Positions 48,475 through 59,576 of a stretch of 64,000 bases of DNA are shown piece by piece (the stretch's first letter is position 1; each line of letters begins with the position of its first letter). The notes below the pieces were generated by a model. The model had not been told where the DNA came from, did not search any database, and saw only the letters and a list, made by a program, of their open reading frames with translations. Source of the stretch: Ceriagrion tenellum (lineage: Eukaryota > Arthropoda > Insecta > Odonata > Coenagrionidae); assembly GCA_963169105.1 (NCBI GenBank), contig OY720636.1, positions 122,840,188-122,904,187 on the forward strand, in the 5' to 3' direction. The translations under genes were made by a program, and so were the position numbers.

Positions 48475-49020
48475 AGCTGTGCTTTAAGCATTCTCTTTGA
48501 AGCCTAAACCTGTGAAAATTAACCAAGTCTCTGGCTTCTATTCCTATATTAACGCTTGATGCTGCTGGAAAATACAGATGATGCGAGATAAGCAAAAACA
48601 TCAATTCGTATTCCATGACTACTCAAATTACGGAGCGGAGCGAAAGATTCATTAGATGATCATTTCAATGTTTGTGGCAGTGATGGTGACCATCGACTTC
48701 TTTGATCCTTATTTTTAGCTCTTAGAATTCTCATTCAGACTTTAATCCGTCGAAATTACCCGATTTTGTGGTCAAAATGATAAGTATAATGAGGTCGATT
48801 CTGGAAAGTGTTGATTTATGCGGATTCAGAAGAAAAAGCTTTGATAAGTCGTTTAACATCCCTTATACTGGTGTTGAATGAAGCCCAAGGATAAGTTCCA
48901 TCGACTAAAAGATATTCTTTCTGCTTTTCATGAGTTGACCATTATTTGACTCTGATTTTTGGCTTTCCTTAACTTCCTTTTAAGGCCTTAATCTGCCGAC
49001 CTTAACCAAGTCGCTGACGC
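48475..49020 (+). repeat. Strongly diverged tandem array, period about 243 bp
   Basis: Three places share ordered similarity: AGCATTCTCTTTGAAGCC...ATTAACCAAGTC at about 48487, AGAATTCTCATTCAGACTT...ATTACCCGA at about 48723, and CTTCCTTTTAAGGCCTTAAT...CTTAACCAAGTC at about 48972. Spacing is about 240 and 245 bp. Intervening segments share pieces such as CTGGAAA..GATGATGCG. Old tandem duplication is plausible, but identity is low. Confidence 0.35.
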
Positions 49021-49345
49021 GTCTCTTATCTTTCCTACCTTCCTCCCTCGCATCCTCGATCCCCCCTTAAACCACCCCTTCCCTCTTTGTAATACCCTTT
49101 TCTGCCACTCCTTGTCGCGCTCATTACTCACGTGGGAGCCTCTCATTGTTGGTCTCGTCTGGGCCACCTTCCTCCTCTCTCTCTTCAGGCGAATCACAAT
49201 CCTCTCCCTCTTTTGCTCTCCTGGCTTCCTCTTTCCCCCTATTTCAGGGGTCCACCCCGCACAGTTCGCTTATTTTTCCTCCACCTCCCTTCCCTCGCCA
49301 CCCTCTCTTGTGTCCCTCCCCTCTTCATTAATTCCTCCGATTCAT
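49005..49345. other. Polypyrimidine block
   Basis: C/T-rich plus strand (CCACCTCCCTTCCCTCGCCA). Overlapping frames of 61-111 codons in all plus phases and one minus frame reflect absence of stops in this composition. Confidence 0.5.
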
Positions 49346-50460
49346 CAATGTCCGAGGACGGATTTGAATGCGAGGATATCACTCACTCATTCCTACTTCG
49401 CTTTCCAGCAACCCCTTCGTCCTCTCCGCCAACACACGGGCGCTTAGCTGCGGAGTGAGAAATGGATACACTGCATTCAATGCTTAAGCCTCCCGTGCAT
49501 TCTCTCCTCTTCCCGTGATCGTCGTGAATGTGCGGGGCGTATCGCGGCTTCATATTTCCTGTCTCCCATCCATCCCTCCACAACATCCCACTCCCACGTG
49601 GCTAAATCGCCCGCGTTTTGATTCCTCGGAAGCTTTGGGAAAAATCCCGCCGCGGGTTGGACATTCGTCTCCCCTCCCTCTGCACTTTGATATACATATG
49701 CCGGTCACTTTGATGATTGATTGATGTCATCTGTAGTATTGTGTGGTGCAGGAGACAGCTTGGAAATCATTATGAAGTGAGTGCGCGTTCACATTTGCAT
49801 TCTTAGTCACTTCTCTTGAGTGCCTTGGGTTGCCAACAATTGGTCTGTTTTCAATCTGTTATTTGACGACAGAAACCGCTCATTTCATATATGTGCTATT
49901 GCCTATCACTGAATGTGAATAATGATAATATATGATATGAAACAATTGAACTTTCCCAAGTGACAGAGGATTCCAGGTGGTGACATTATTCACAAAATAT
50001 TTATAGGGTCGAAGATATTTCCATTTTGTTCTATCGCATTACGGTTGCAGTCATATTGAAAAATACTTTTATTTTTAATATTTATCTCGAAGATTAATAA
50101 TTTCATGAATTAAATTTATAATTGTGTATCTAAATCTGCATAATGCGTGATATCCTAGATAACGAAATAATGAACTATCTTTTCGTGACCTTTTCTTTTA
50201 CGCAATTTGAGAAGTTTACTACTACTTTCACTGACATACATCGACAAGGATTGGACTGGTCTCAATGGAAGTAATAAGGTTTTATTGAGATGAGCTGTTG
50301 TTATTTCATAACCATAGAATTCTTTCTCCAGCATTTCCAAAGAAGCTATTTTATAGGATTACTAATGAGTAAAGTCAAGCAATTACACGATTTTTTAAAG
50401 ACGGATTAGATATAGCAATTGTTTTCTACCATTTAATTGAATTATTGAATTTTTCCTCTG
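49346..50460. other. No recognisable feature
   Basis: GC falls off after about 49700 and the remainder is AT-rich; nothing supported before the LTR end. Confidence 0.45.
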
Positions 50461-50534
50461 TTGTGTGTTCATGTTGCGGTTGAATAAAGAAGGTCAGCAG
50501 AGAGAGAGTCGTTTCATTTCGAGCTAACGAGACA
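50461..50534 (+). mobile_element. 3' end of an LTR (R-U5 remnant)
   Basis: Directly upstream of a tRNA-Leu primer-binding site lies a segment with a polyadenylation signal AATAAA (about 50483-50488) and a terminal CA (50533-50534), as expected for the R-U5 end of an LTR. The U3 side could not be delimited, and no second LTR was recognised in the window. The call rests on context. Confidence 0.5.
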
Positions 50535-50590
50535 TGGTGACAGCGGTGGGATTCGAACCCACGCCCGTTCGGACTGGTGTCTAAAACCAG
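50535..50590 (+). mobile_element. Primer-binding site extended into tRNA-Leu(UAG) complement
   Basis: TGG at 50535-50537 complements the post-transcriptional CCA tail. The following 53 nt complement tRNA-Leu from its 3' end back through the acceptor strand, T arm, variable loop and the whole anticodon arm with anticodon TAG. The complement stops at the 5' side of the anticodon stem (50590), where reverse-transcriptase codons begin. A normal primer-binding site is about 18 nt. The TGG shows the segment derives from mature tRNA copied during reverse transcription. It is not a genomic tRNA gene: the 5' acceptor strand and D arm are absent. Confidence 0.75.
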
Positions 50591-51075
50591 ACTTCACGCA
50601 GCTAAATAGCAGTATCGTAAGGGAACGGTTCGTCATGACAACTGTCGAAGAGGCATTGGCCCAGCTGGCGGGGGCAAAATGGTTCTCTCTTCTCGACGCA
50701 AATAAGGGATATTACCAGGTGGCGCTGGACGAAGGATCAAGAACCTTAACAACTTTCATTACACCATTTGGAAGGTATGCCTTCAACCGCCTTCCAATGG
50801 GCCTGTCATCCGCTGGAGAGGTTTTCCAGAAGCGGGTGAGCGATATCCTTTCAGGATTGGAGGGGGTCGTCAACCTGGTAGACGACATTATGGTCCATGG
50901 CCCCACCATTGAAGAGCATGATGAGAGACTCCGTGCAGTGCTTAGGAGGCTAAGAGACAGCGGAGTAACATTGAACCGGGGAAAATGCAGAATCCGACAA
51001 ACAGTGGAGTTAATCGAAACAGTGGAGTTGATTCATGGTGAAATAAATCTAAATAGAGCGCCGCAATTATTGTGA
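50590..51075 (+). pseudogene. Ty3/gypsy-type reverse transcriptase fragment
   Basis: The open frame starts at the tRNA junction as DFTQLNSSIVRERFVM and continues through the conserved blocks: WFSLLDANKGYYQV (motif A aspartate), TTFITPFGRYAFNRLPMGLS then SAGEVFQ (motif B region), and NLVDDIMVHG (motif C, the double aspartate retained). It ends LRRLRDSGVTLNRGKC. This order and wording are diagnostic of Ty3/gypsy polymerases, perhaps near the mag-like group. About 140 of the usual 500 or more Pol residues remain. Gag, protease, RNase H and integrase are absent. After about 51000 a 17-bp duplication (CAGTGGAGTT repeated) is followed by loss of similarity. A dead, internally deleted copy. Confidence 0.9.
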
Positions 51076-52180
51076 TTCCCAATTGCCGTACAATTTTATA
51101 GCCCATGAATTTATCTACTTCCGCAAAAATTACCTTATTATTAAGTTATTTTGGGTCGAAACCTTTTTCAGTAAATGTGTAGTGAGTATGATACGTGAAA
51201 CACTACCAGGAATCATTTTTAAGAAGTTATTTATTGGCGTTGATAATATTAGCGGCAAGTTGAGCAATTTCAGCTTCCTTCATTCAATTATTTGATCTGA
51301 TTATAAATTTTTTACTTGATATTTTAACGTAAAATTGAATTGAAAATGCGTAATTCCCTCTCTGCTCATTTCCACTTTAGTTAGCTATTGAATACCATGA
51401 GTAACAAGTTGTTAAAATTTTGTCATTTTGGAAAATAATCTCATACAATGGCAAATAAGAGAGCGATGGGCTTGCCTATACCTCAGCTATTATCAAATTC
51501 TGCGCGATTACATCCCAGAATCCACAGATGTGTGTGCATAAGACGAATTTGTAGATAAACTGGCAAACGCACTGATTTTTAGGGACTACCAGAATTTTAA
51601 TTCTTGTTCAGGTTAGGTCTAACACAAGTTTATATACGTGGGATTACGGTGAAAATAACTTGATTCGGCGAAGAAACTCTATGAGAGCTACTATGCGCAG
51701 TGCGAATCCGTGAAATTCATGCGAGGATATCATTATGCGATCCATTTTGACGAAGGTACGCTGAGAGGCTCTTAAAAATGACGAGAAACATCCCAAAATG
51801 TTATTTACTTATTTTCTTTCGCTCGTGGATCTCAATTGTCTCGTAATTCTATCCAAAGTCATATCGGACCAGCAGGAGGGTGAAACGCGAGCCTTAGTAG
51901 TCGGAATGGACCGGTGGTGGGTTGGTCATAAATGGATATTACGGCGGGAATGATAAGGGGAGGGAGATTTTGAGTGCTTCCGTGGTGTAACCACTGCGAC
52001 TCGGATGACGGCAAAGGGATACCTGCTGGACCCCTAATTCACTTACCGCACCTCACTCCACCTTGATTTTTTTTCCTCATCCCTCTTGCTTCTTCCTCTT
52101 TACTCTGATGTCTCTTTTTCTGCGGTGTGTTCAGAGGTACCGGAAATTTCTAAAGCGAGCGCGAGAGGTGAAGCTTCTTT
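51076..52180. other. No recognisable feature
   Basis: AT-rich; nothing supported beyond the retroelement's right-hand breakpoint, and no matching second LTR was seen. Confidence 0.45.
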
Positions 52181-52697
52181 GATCTCGTGTTCCGAATTTT
52201 TATTCTTTAATCCTGCCTCTTCCTGTCAACTCTGCGATTACCTATTCGACGTATCATGTTTTATTTGGTGTTATAATACGCACGAATAAGTGGTCATGTT
52301 AATGTCCTTTATATGCTAAGGAATTCCTGTGTTATGAGAAATGGTATTACCTGTTTGGAATTTATGCTCTCTCCAGATGAGACATTTATAAATTCCCTCG
52401 TCTCTCGTCGATCTCGTGTTCCGAATTTTTATTCTTTCATCCTGCCTCTTTCTGTCAACTCTGCGATTACCTATTCGACGTTTCATGTTTTATTTGGTGT
52501 TATAATACGCATGAATAAGTGGTCATGTAATGTCCTTTATATGCTAAGGAATTCCTGTATTAATGAATGAAATTGGTTGGTATTGGTAGAAATGATTAGT
52601 AGATTCGTTTGTTAAAATTGGTAGATTGATTGGTAGAAATGGTATTGCCTGTTTGGAATTTATGCTCTCTCCAGATGAGACATTTATAAATTCCCTT
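52181..52697 (+). repeat. Tandem duplication, period 229 bp, second copy with about 70-bp insertion
   Basis: Copy 1 (52181-52400) and copy 2 (from 52410) both begin GATCTCGTGTTCCGAATTTT and both end with CAGATGAGACATTTATAAAT then TCCCT. Identity is very high. Copy 2 carries an extra segment at about 52557-52635 made of TTGGTAGAAATG/TTGGTAGATTG-like repeats. Frames of 67 and 85 codons are paralogous through the duplication and are not genes. Confidence 0.9.
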
Positions 52698-55600
52698 CTG
52701 CTAGAAAATAAGTGTCAAGATTGTCGAGTGAGAAAATACGGTTTTTTTCTACAATAATTCATGTCCTGCATTGGAAGGAATGTTATTTGCCTATTATTAC
52801 CTCAAATTTAACACTCATTAATGAACGATACGTTTCAAGTGGATTTTATGAATTTTAGGCTCTTTATCGGGGAAATTTTCACTAATTATGGAAAAATGTA
52901 GAAGTTGAAACTTTCTCGCTGATAATTCTGCGTAGTGATTTAATAGCCCCATATTCTTCCTCCGATGCCATCGATGTGTTCTTTTTTGTGATTTATGCAT
53001 TTAGAGGATATTATTTGATCCGCTATTTCTAGTCCTAGTGTTTATAGTTACGATTCTTTTGTTTCAATTGGGGAGGAAGCTCGAGTCGGTAGGATTTTTA
53101 ATTTTTTAAAGTATTTAGTATTTTTATATGTTTGTTTTGTTTATTGCTCCAAAAGAATAAATACAGAAAATAATACAAAGAAGATAATATTAAGATATTT
53201 AGTGGAGCTTCAGGTAACATATAAGGCGGACCTTTGTTTAGGTTACTATCAATTTGAAACACGACGATTGTTACATATGGAACAAGAAAAAAATATGTAT
53301 ACCAACATTTCAAAATAATTCCTTTTAACAAGTATGTTTACAAAAATAAATAATTTTATTTAGCAAAATATATCTTCAATTTTTCCATAGGTAAATAGCC
53401 AGTTTTTTTCAATTTTCAAGAAATGCTTTAAATAAATAGAAGCAGTATTCATCTGCCACTCATCCTATGCATCAGCCACCAATTCATTAATGTTGCTCTC
53501 AAAGTTATTTCACAATCTACCCATGAATGTCATTGGCAATATGCTACCTCTGCTACCCTTATTGAATTCTCGCAGGTACTTCACATGTGGTCTTTGTGTT
53601 GTATGTTTTATATATATTATCCATAATTATCATAATGGCAGCTTTTATATCGAAGGGATTCCATGTGCCTCCTATTTTATTTGCTCTCAAAAACCCATTT
53701 CATTCCTTACTTTAGGATTAGAACGTCTATATTAGTAATTTAATTTTTTATATTAAAATATTTTATTGTTCAGTTACGGAAATATCCTATTAATCTTATC
53801 ATTCTTACTAGTATTACCCGAATCCTTCAGATTTTTGCATTGTGGTCAGTGACCGTCGCCATTTATGGAACGTTTTCTTGAGTAATACCTGGTAAGCTGT
53901 TCTACATCAGATTTTTCTCAGATGTCTTTATGATGTACAATAAATGCAATGTTTTTTTAATCAATTGCAAACACTCAACTCGGTAAATGAAGTCATTCCA
54001 TCATACCCAAGCGCTGCTGCTCTTACTGCGGTGATGGCATCCCCTTGCCTACTTTAATGTTCATGTGTCGAGTTGATTTAAAATTGAGGGGGGTTTTGTC
54101 AATATATTACCAATTAAATACGGGTTTATATCTTCGCCAGGCCTATGTCAAGTCTGCATTTTAATCAACGTAGTGACCATCCAATGGGTTCTCTCTGTTC
54201 TTAAACCCATGGTCGAAATTTTTCTTTCCTTATATTCATTGAATCTTTATTTGATCCACCGAGTATAAGTGAACATAAAAGACGTTCCACTATCTCTTTC
54301 GTCTCTTTGCTAACAACTTATACATTCATTAACTGTAAAAGCAAGCATAACGCTGCGTAGTGTGGAATAACTCTTCCTACCCTTTCGCATAAGAGATTAA
54401 TGGATTTCTACTAACATCCTATTATGGGTTAATAATTTCTATTATGTTACCGAATGCCTCTGATATTACCTATCTCTCTTTGTCTACGGGATTGTTACCC
54501 ATACCCTATAGACTACAGTTTTCACTGATTTAGGAGGAGCTAATCGAGCGCTCATCAGTTGAGCCTTCTACACTCGAATCAAGGCTAAACTCTCCAAGTT
54601 TTTTCCCGTTGAACTTCTAAATTCAGGCTGTGAATTCGAAACCAGACCGAGAAAAATAGATATCAAAACTATGCATGATGTGGAGATACGACTGCTATAA
54701 TGAGTGTTCATGGCTTTCTCTTATGTTTTATATGGATGGAGGTCAGCATTGGATCGTGCATTTCAGCGCGCATTCTTTGTGTAAATTATAGATACTAGAT
54801 CTCAGTACCGTGATTCCTCTGTGAAAGGAAATGAACTGCATTGGCTGTGGGGCGACGGATGTTGATCCAGAGACACGGTTGTTTTGGGGCTGAGCGGGTC
54901 GCAGACGACGGGATTGCATGAGCCCGCACTAATTCCTTGTGCCGCCGCAAGGGGAGCTCATAAATCGTCGGGGAAGTGGTCGCTTGCAGCGGAGAAGGAT
55001 GAGTGGGAGCGGGAGACAATCGCATTGCGAGACTTGGAAGTTGTGGTGCGCGGAAGAGGGATGGGAGTGTGAAGAGGGAGCGGAAATCTGAGGAAGGAGA
55101 TAGATAAATTAAAAGATACAAATGAGAAACGCCTCAAGGAAGATATAAAGGCGGGTTGCGGAAAGATGTATGGATATTTTGGGAGTGCTTTGGATAGCTG
55201 AGGCCCCAGAATACAAGCGTTAATATTATCACTCCAATGTGCTGCGCACGTGGGGTATGGGTATGGTTTTAGGCCAGGCACAACCTGCCAATGATATATG
55301 TATATTTTATTTAATTTTAATAAACTTTAGAGTTTGAATCATCATTCATGCCTTACAATCATTGGATTCCGATCGGATGCTCGGCTATTATTCGGCTTGA
55401 CTTTTTGTGGGGAATTCGCTCATTAGGAAAGACAACCTGTATCCTTATCTTTTGAGACTTTATAATTTTCATAAATTAATGATCTTAGTTCAAGGTTGAT
55501 CATTCGGTTTAGCTTGAAACGAATATATTGGGACATTTTATGCTGAGTGCGCTCTGGAACCTTCCGTGATGGTAGGTCTAATTGCAATACCGTGTGGTGA

Positions 55601-57029
55601 CTACCTGGCATAATAAACGTCGACTAATTTTCCGGAAAACTAGTCCTTGGAATAAAACGCCGACTTCTGCGTTGTCATTGGTAAAGGATTTTTTTCTAGG
55701 TCATTCGTGCTGACTAGTGTGAATTGATGGAGAGTAGAGAGATAGAAATACAATTATAGAGGAAAAAATTGAGGAAAAGGAAGAAATGTCGGCGGTGGTC
55801 ATTAACTATTTACTCAGACTAGTCGAGGAGCTGTGAGCCAATGTTCTCACTGATAAATCTAACTCTGTTCGCCAAGAGTCTCAAAGGGCTACTGATTCCA
55901 ATTAAAAAATGTTTTAACGACTGGTACAAATATTAGATACATTGCATGGTAGTCTTTCACGCACGGCCGTAATTCACAATTACTTCGACTCGGAAGATAA
56001 TGGGAAATGATTTTCCGATTTTTTAATAAATAATTTCCTTATTGCAAGTCAATTCTAAGGCATTCTCTTGATAGTTAATATTTAGCCGGAAAGAACTGCA
56101 TGCAAACCATGATATGTCAGGAATTTTCCTTCGATTCTCATGAAGCAGTATGTTTTTTATGGATGAAAATTTTCACCCAATAGCTCCATTATTGATCCCC
56201 ATTTTTTCGATTGAAATTTTAATTTAGCAAAAGTAAAGTGATGTATACTCCGGTCGAAAATTTTTTCATAGCCGGAAGAGGAAATTTCCGAGGGAAGAGT
56301 CGCCTTAGCACACATTAGCACCTTAATACCTTAGCACACGTAGCACAAAATTGTGGATAATGATAGTAGGTATTGTGATAAAGGTGACTCGAACTACAAT
56401 TCTAGATAACCTTGTTACATAAAAATCAGTTAAATTATTTTGGTCATTGTATGTTAGCTTCACCTTTGTTTGAAAGTTTTTTTAATACATTCATCTTTAT
56501 GATAGCGAAAAATGGGCGTCATTCTCACTTTGTTATCCCACCGTCTTATCAGTTTGTAAGATACAATTTTAAGTAGCTTTTACGACGCATCGTTAAATAT
56601 ATGCTTCTCCAGAAATAATTCATTCGGTTTTCGGAATGGGAATATTCTGTTATATTTTATAAAAAGGGATGTAATAGTTAAACGTAATTTGTAAATTTTG
56701 ATTGATGTAAAATTCCTCTTGACAAGTGAATATAGTGTGAGGAACATTATCATTAATTAGTTGCACAACCATATTGATTCAAACTTTTATTAAAAATGCA
56801 TGAAACCTCTCCGTTCGGTTGGTTTGATATTCTCTCTGGGACGTGAGCGGATAATTAAGTACGAATAGTTAATGTGAAGACTGCGATTAAGGTTAGGAAT
56901 TCGCAGTCTTGAAATTTCTTATTTGTCTCTATGAATGAGATACATCTTTTTCTAGGAAAAGATTGGAGTGGCTAGAATAATATAGAGGGAAAATCATTAA
57001 GATCCTTTTAATTGTTAAGGATTGCGGGA
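52698..57029. other. No recognisable gene
   Basis: AT-rich with one purine-rich GC patch at about 54840-55085, which produces overlapping frames of 62-108 codons on both strands. A short array of TTAGCACA-like units lies at 56302-56348. No coding remnant or dispersed repeat was recognised elsewhere. Confidence 0.4.
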
Positions 57030-57340
57030 AAGCGCAGGTGGAGCCGACGTCGTGTAGAGCAGTACTGCGGAATTCTTTCTTCGACCGTCCGTGACTCATA
57101 ACCGCTGAAGGTCGACGTGCCTCCGTGGGTTGAGTCATCAGAGTATCGATCGCTTAGATTCTGTGCACGTGGTTGGGGGTGGTGGGGGCGGAGAGAGGGC
57201 CTGCACGACCTCCTGCCGAGGAGCAACCGCCCCACTCCCCAACCCCTCTCGTATATCTCCATTTAAATATTGTTTGCACTCGTGACACATGACTCCTTCG
57301 GGGAATGAACCAGGGGCCGCGTGATCGAGACTGAGAAGTT
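57030..57340. other. GC-rich, CpG-containing block
   Basis: GC-rich patch with a G-rich run (GGTTGGGGGTGGTGGGGGCG, 57171-57190) followed by C-rich sequence. Minus-strand frames of 64-84 codons are compositional. No recognised product. Confidence 0.45.
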
Positions 57341-57894
57341 AAATTCAAGCTTCCTCTCCGATCTAATTAAACCATCGTAATATATTATAGCTGCAAACGA
57401 AATAAACGAACTGGCAGCTTTGAAATATGAACTCTGGAAAATGAAAACTGTGAGCTATTGATGACGGGAAAAGTTTGTTTATTCTGAAAAGGACCAGCGT
57501 GCTCTTTGGACTTTATCAACAGTTTATAGACTTTGCTTCAGACATTCGTAAAATTCAAGAGTTTACTCTGAAATTCATTAAAAATTTTTTTGTTTCATTA
57601 CACAATGGTGCAATTTAGATAAATGTGATCGGTAAATTTCTCCATGGGAAGTAATGGGCAGCTTTTATTTGTAACACAAATATTGTATATTTTAATTAAG
57701 ATTTCACATGCTTTTCTAACAAATTTTCCATCAGTTTATCATCGTTTTGGTTTCTTAATGGCCGATAAAACTTGTAATCACCGTTGATCTTGAAGGTGTG
57801 ATTTGCTGTAGCAAAATTTAGGCGTGGAGTTGAGCAGCAATGTTTATATTTTGAAATAGGAATAACATACATAATATACAAATATATTATTCAT
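57341..57894. other. No recognisable feature
   Basis: AT-rich; nothing supported. Confidence 0.5.
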
Positions 57895-58034
57895 AATAAA
57901 CAATATAAAAATGTGTGACTTCTACAATTTATTGAACACTAGTGACAGGTTTTGGCTGTCACGCCACCTGATGATAGCGTGACTGCCGAATGTTCAATAA
58001 ATTGTGGAAGTCGCAAATTTTTATATTATTCATT
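57895..58034. repeat. Fold-back element (arms about 55 bp)
   Basis: The left arm (AATATAAAAATGTGTGACTT then CTACAATTTATTGAACA) is the reverse complement of the right arm (TGTTCAATAAATTGTGGAAG then TCGCAAATTTTTATATT) with few mismatches. The centre holds a second nested inverted pair, GTCACGC and GCGTGAC. This is a compact non-coding element, probably a miniature inverted-repeat transposon of unknown superfamily. Confidence 0.7.
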
Positions 58035-58499
58035 TGGAAATAGGATTCAGAAATTGAACTCAAGAACGTAACCTTTGACTGAAAAAATGATGAAAACTAA
58101 TTTATTTACACGAATTATTGATTTCGTCTACCACCAAACAGTTTATGGATAAAAAAGATCTACACAGTAAGAAAATACTTTTCGACCCCATCGATATTTC
58201 TACGCGTGGAGCGCAAGAATCACGAAATATATTTGATTCCTCTCTTTTGTTTCCTCAGTCAAACAGGAAAAAACACCGATGACCGAATTCAATTCTTTTA
58301 CCCTTAACCTTTGAGTGGACGGTTCTGATGGCCTTGTACCCTTACGAGTCCCAGTCGTTCAGAAAATAAACCACGACACTGTTTTGAATGCGCCTCGTTT
58401 CATTACCCAAAGGGGCTCCAGTCATCCAAAACGAAGTCCAACTAGTTTTTCTCTCAATGCATTTCTGGCCGTGAGGCCCCAATCGCATTGCAGGCGACA
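58035..58499. other. No recognisable feature
   Basis: AT-rich to balanced; nothing supported. Confidence 0.45.
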
Positions 58500-58830
58500 T
58501 GCAGTTCCAATACTTTAGAGATATATGGAGGTGGAGGGAGAAGTTTTCGGCGAGGGAAGGGAAAGGGTGTGTGCAGTGGGGATTGCAAGACCTCCGAGGC
58601 GAGATGCGCCCCGGAGGACGTAAGGGAGGCGAAGGACGGAGGACAGGGTGGAAAAGGGAAAGCTATGTCGCGCGCCCCTTAACCCCCATTCCTTTCCCGT
58701 CGCAGATTCCAAAGTACTCTTCCTCACAATACATCTTCCGTCGGTGTGGTTTCGCCTCACTTCTTCGTCTGCCGTGGGTCAGAGCAATGGGAGAATTGGG
58801 GGTTGAAGAAGCTCCTGAAAGCTGATGTTA
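58500..58830. other. Purine-rich GC block
   Basis: G/A-rich plus strand from about 58520 to 58670, then more balanced. Four overlapping frames on both strands (64-108 codons) are composition-driven. Confidence 0.45.
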
Positions 58831-58874
58831 ACCACCACTATCTTCAGCTTTCTCCGTGGTAATTGTTCATAATA

Positions 58875-59385
58875 TATCTACATCTACATACTACCCTGCT
58901 AGCCACCGCATGGGCGTGTGGCAGAGGGTATTAGGTCAACAGCCGTGTAAAGATGTAAGGTTTTCGGAGCTGAAATGGTGACGTGTATTATAAGTGTATT
59001 TAATGGAGTTCAGTTTATATTGTGGTCGCTTTTTGACACGCGTAAAGAACGAGTTTTTGTACCTATCTTTTCGCCAATTTATCTCTCTTATTTTATCGCT
59101 TCTGTCAGACCTAGAGATGTTATGAGGCGTCATGATAATATTCTTTGTGTCATTCTGAAACACACCAGTTTTGGATTCCTCAAGCAACCTAAGCCTAGTG
59201 TGTAGCGTCCGAGTCTCTAAGGGCTTCCACTTAAATCCCTCTAGAAGTTGTGAGACACTATATGTTCGTTTGTAGCAGTATTTAACGAAGCGTGCAGCTT
59301 TTCTATGTTATTTCTTAATTTTTTGGTAAAATCTTAATGATCAGGTTCCCAAATGCTATGGCTCGCATATATGATGATATGGATT
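58875..59385 (-). pseudogene. LINE remnant: ORF2 C-terminus and 3' end
   Basis: The minus-strand frame is open from near 59299 to the stop at 58936. It begins HRKAARFVKYCYKRTYSVSQ, the usual QRKAARF block after the LVRPHLEYA motif; a decayed LEYA-type piece (ASHSIWEPD) is visible at about 59341-59375. It then continues LLEGFKWKPLETRTLHTRL and later INWRKDRYKNSFFTRVKKR, matching the R-x-D-x-[YF]-[KRL]-x-SFF-x-R block that closes CR1/L2/Jockey-group ORF2 proteins. The 3' UTR follows and ends in a TAGATG-type tail at 58875. Coding text is better preserved than in the copy at 3126, so this is the younger of the two. 5'-truncated near 59385. Confidence 0.85.
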
Positions 59386-59482
59386 CGGTATTATTGTTAA
59401 TACTGTTGATTAGCATAATACATTTCACAACAGGGATACAGAAAATTAGGAACTCGAGAGCAAACTAGGGACCCTGTTTCAT

Positions 59483-59576
59483 AGCTCCGGTTCAAACCTG
59501 GCTAATTTGAGATTCTACTTACGCCATATTTTTATCCGGATCCAAATCACGTAAAGCGACCCTTTGAACTGGAGCT
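59483..59576. repeat. Small inverted repeat (14-bp arms)
   Basis: AGCTCCGGTTCAAA at 59483-59496 pairs with TTTGAACTGGAGCT at 59563-59576 with one mismatch. Spacer about 66 bp. It could be a very short inverted-repeat element; the tRNA-like GGTTCAAACC string is coincidental because no A box precedes it. Confidence 0.5.

Noticed and set aside
50538..50590. tRNA-Leu gene on the minus strand
   Set aside because: The 5' acceptor strand, D arm and A box are missing, and the encoded TGG (CCA complement) next to an LTR end and RT codons fits a retroelement primer site.
59488..59500. GGTTCAAACC as a tRNA or SINE B box
   Set aside because: No A box at the proper distance and no tRNA-like flanks; it belongs to a small inverted repeat.
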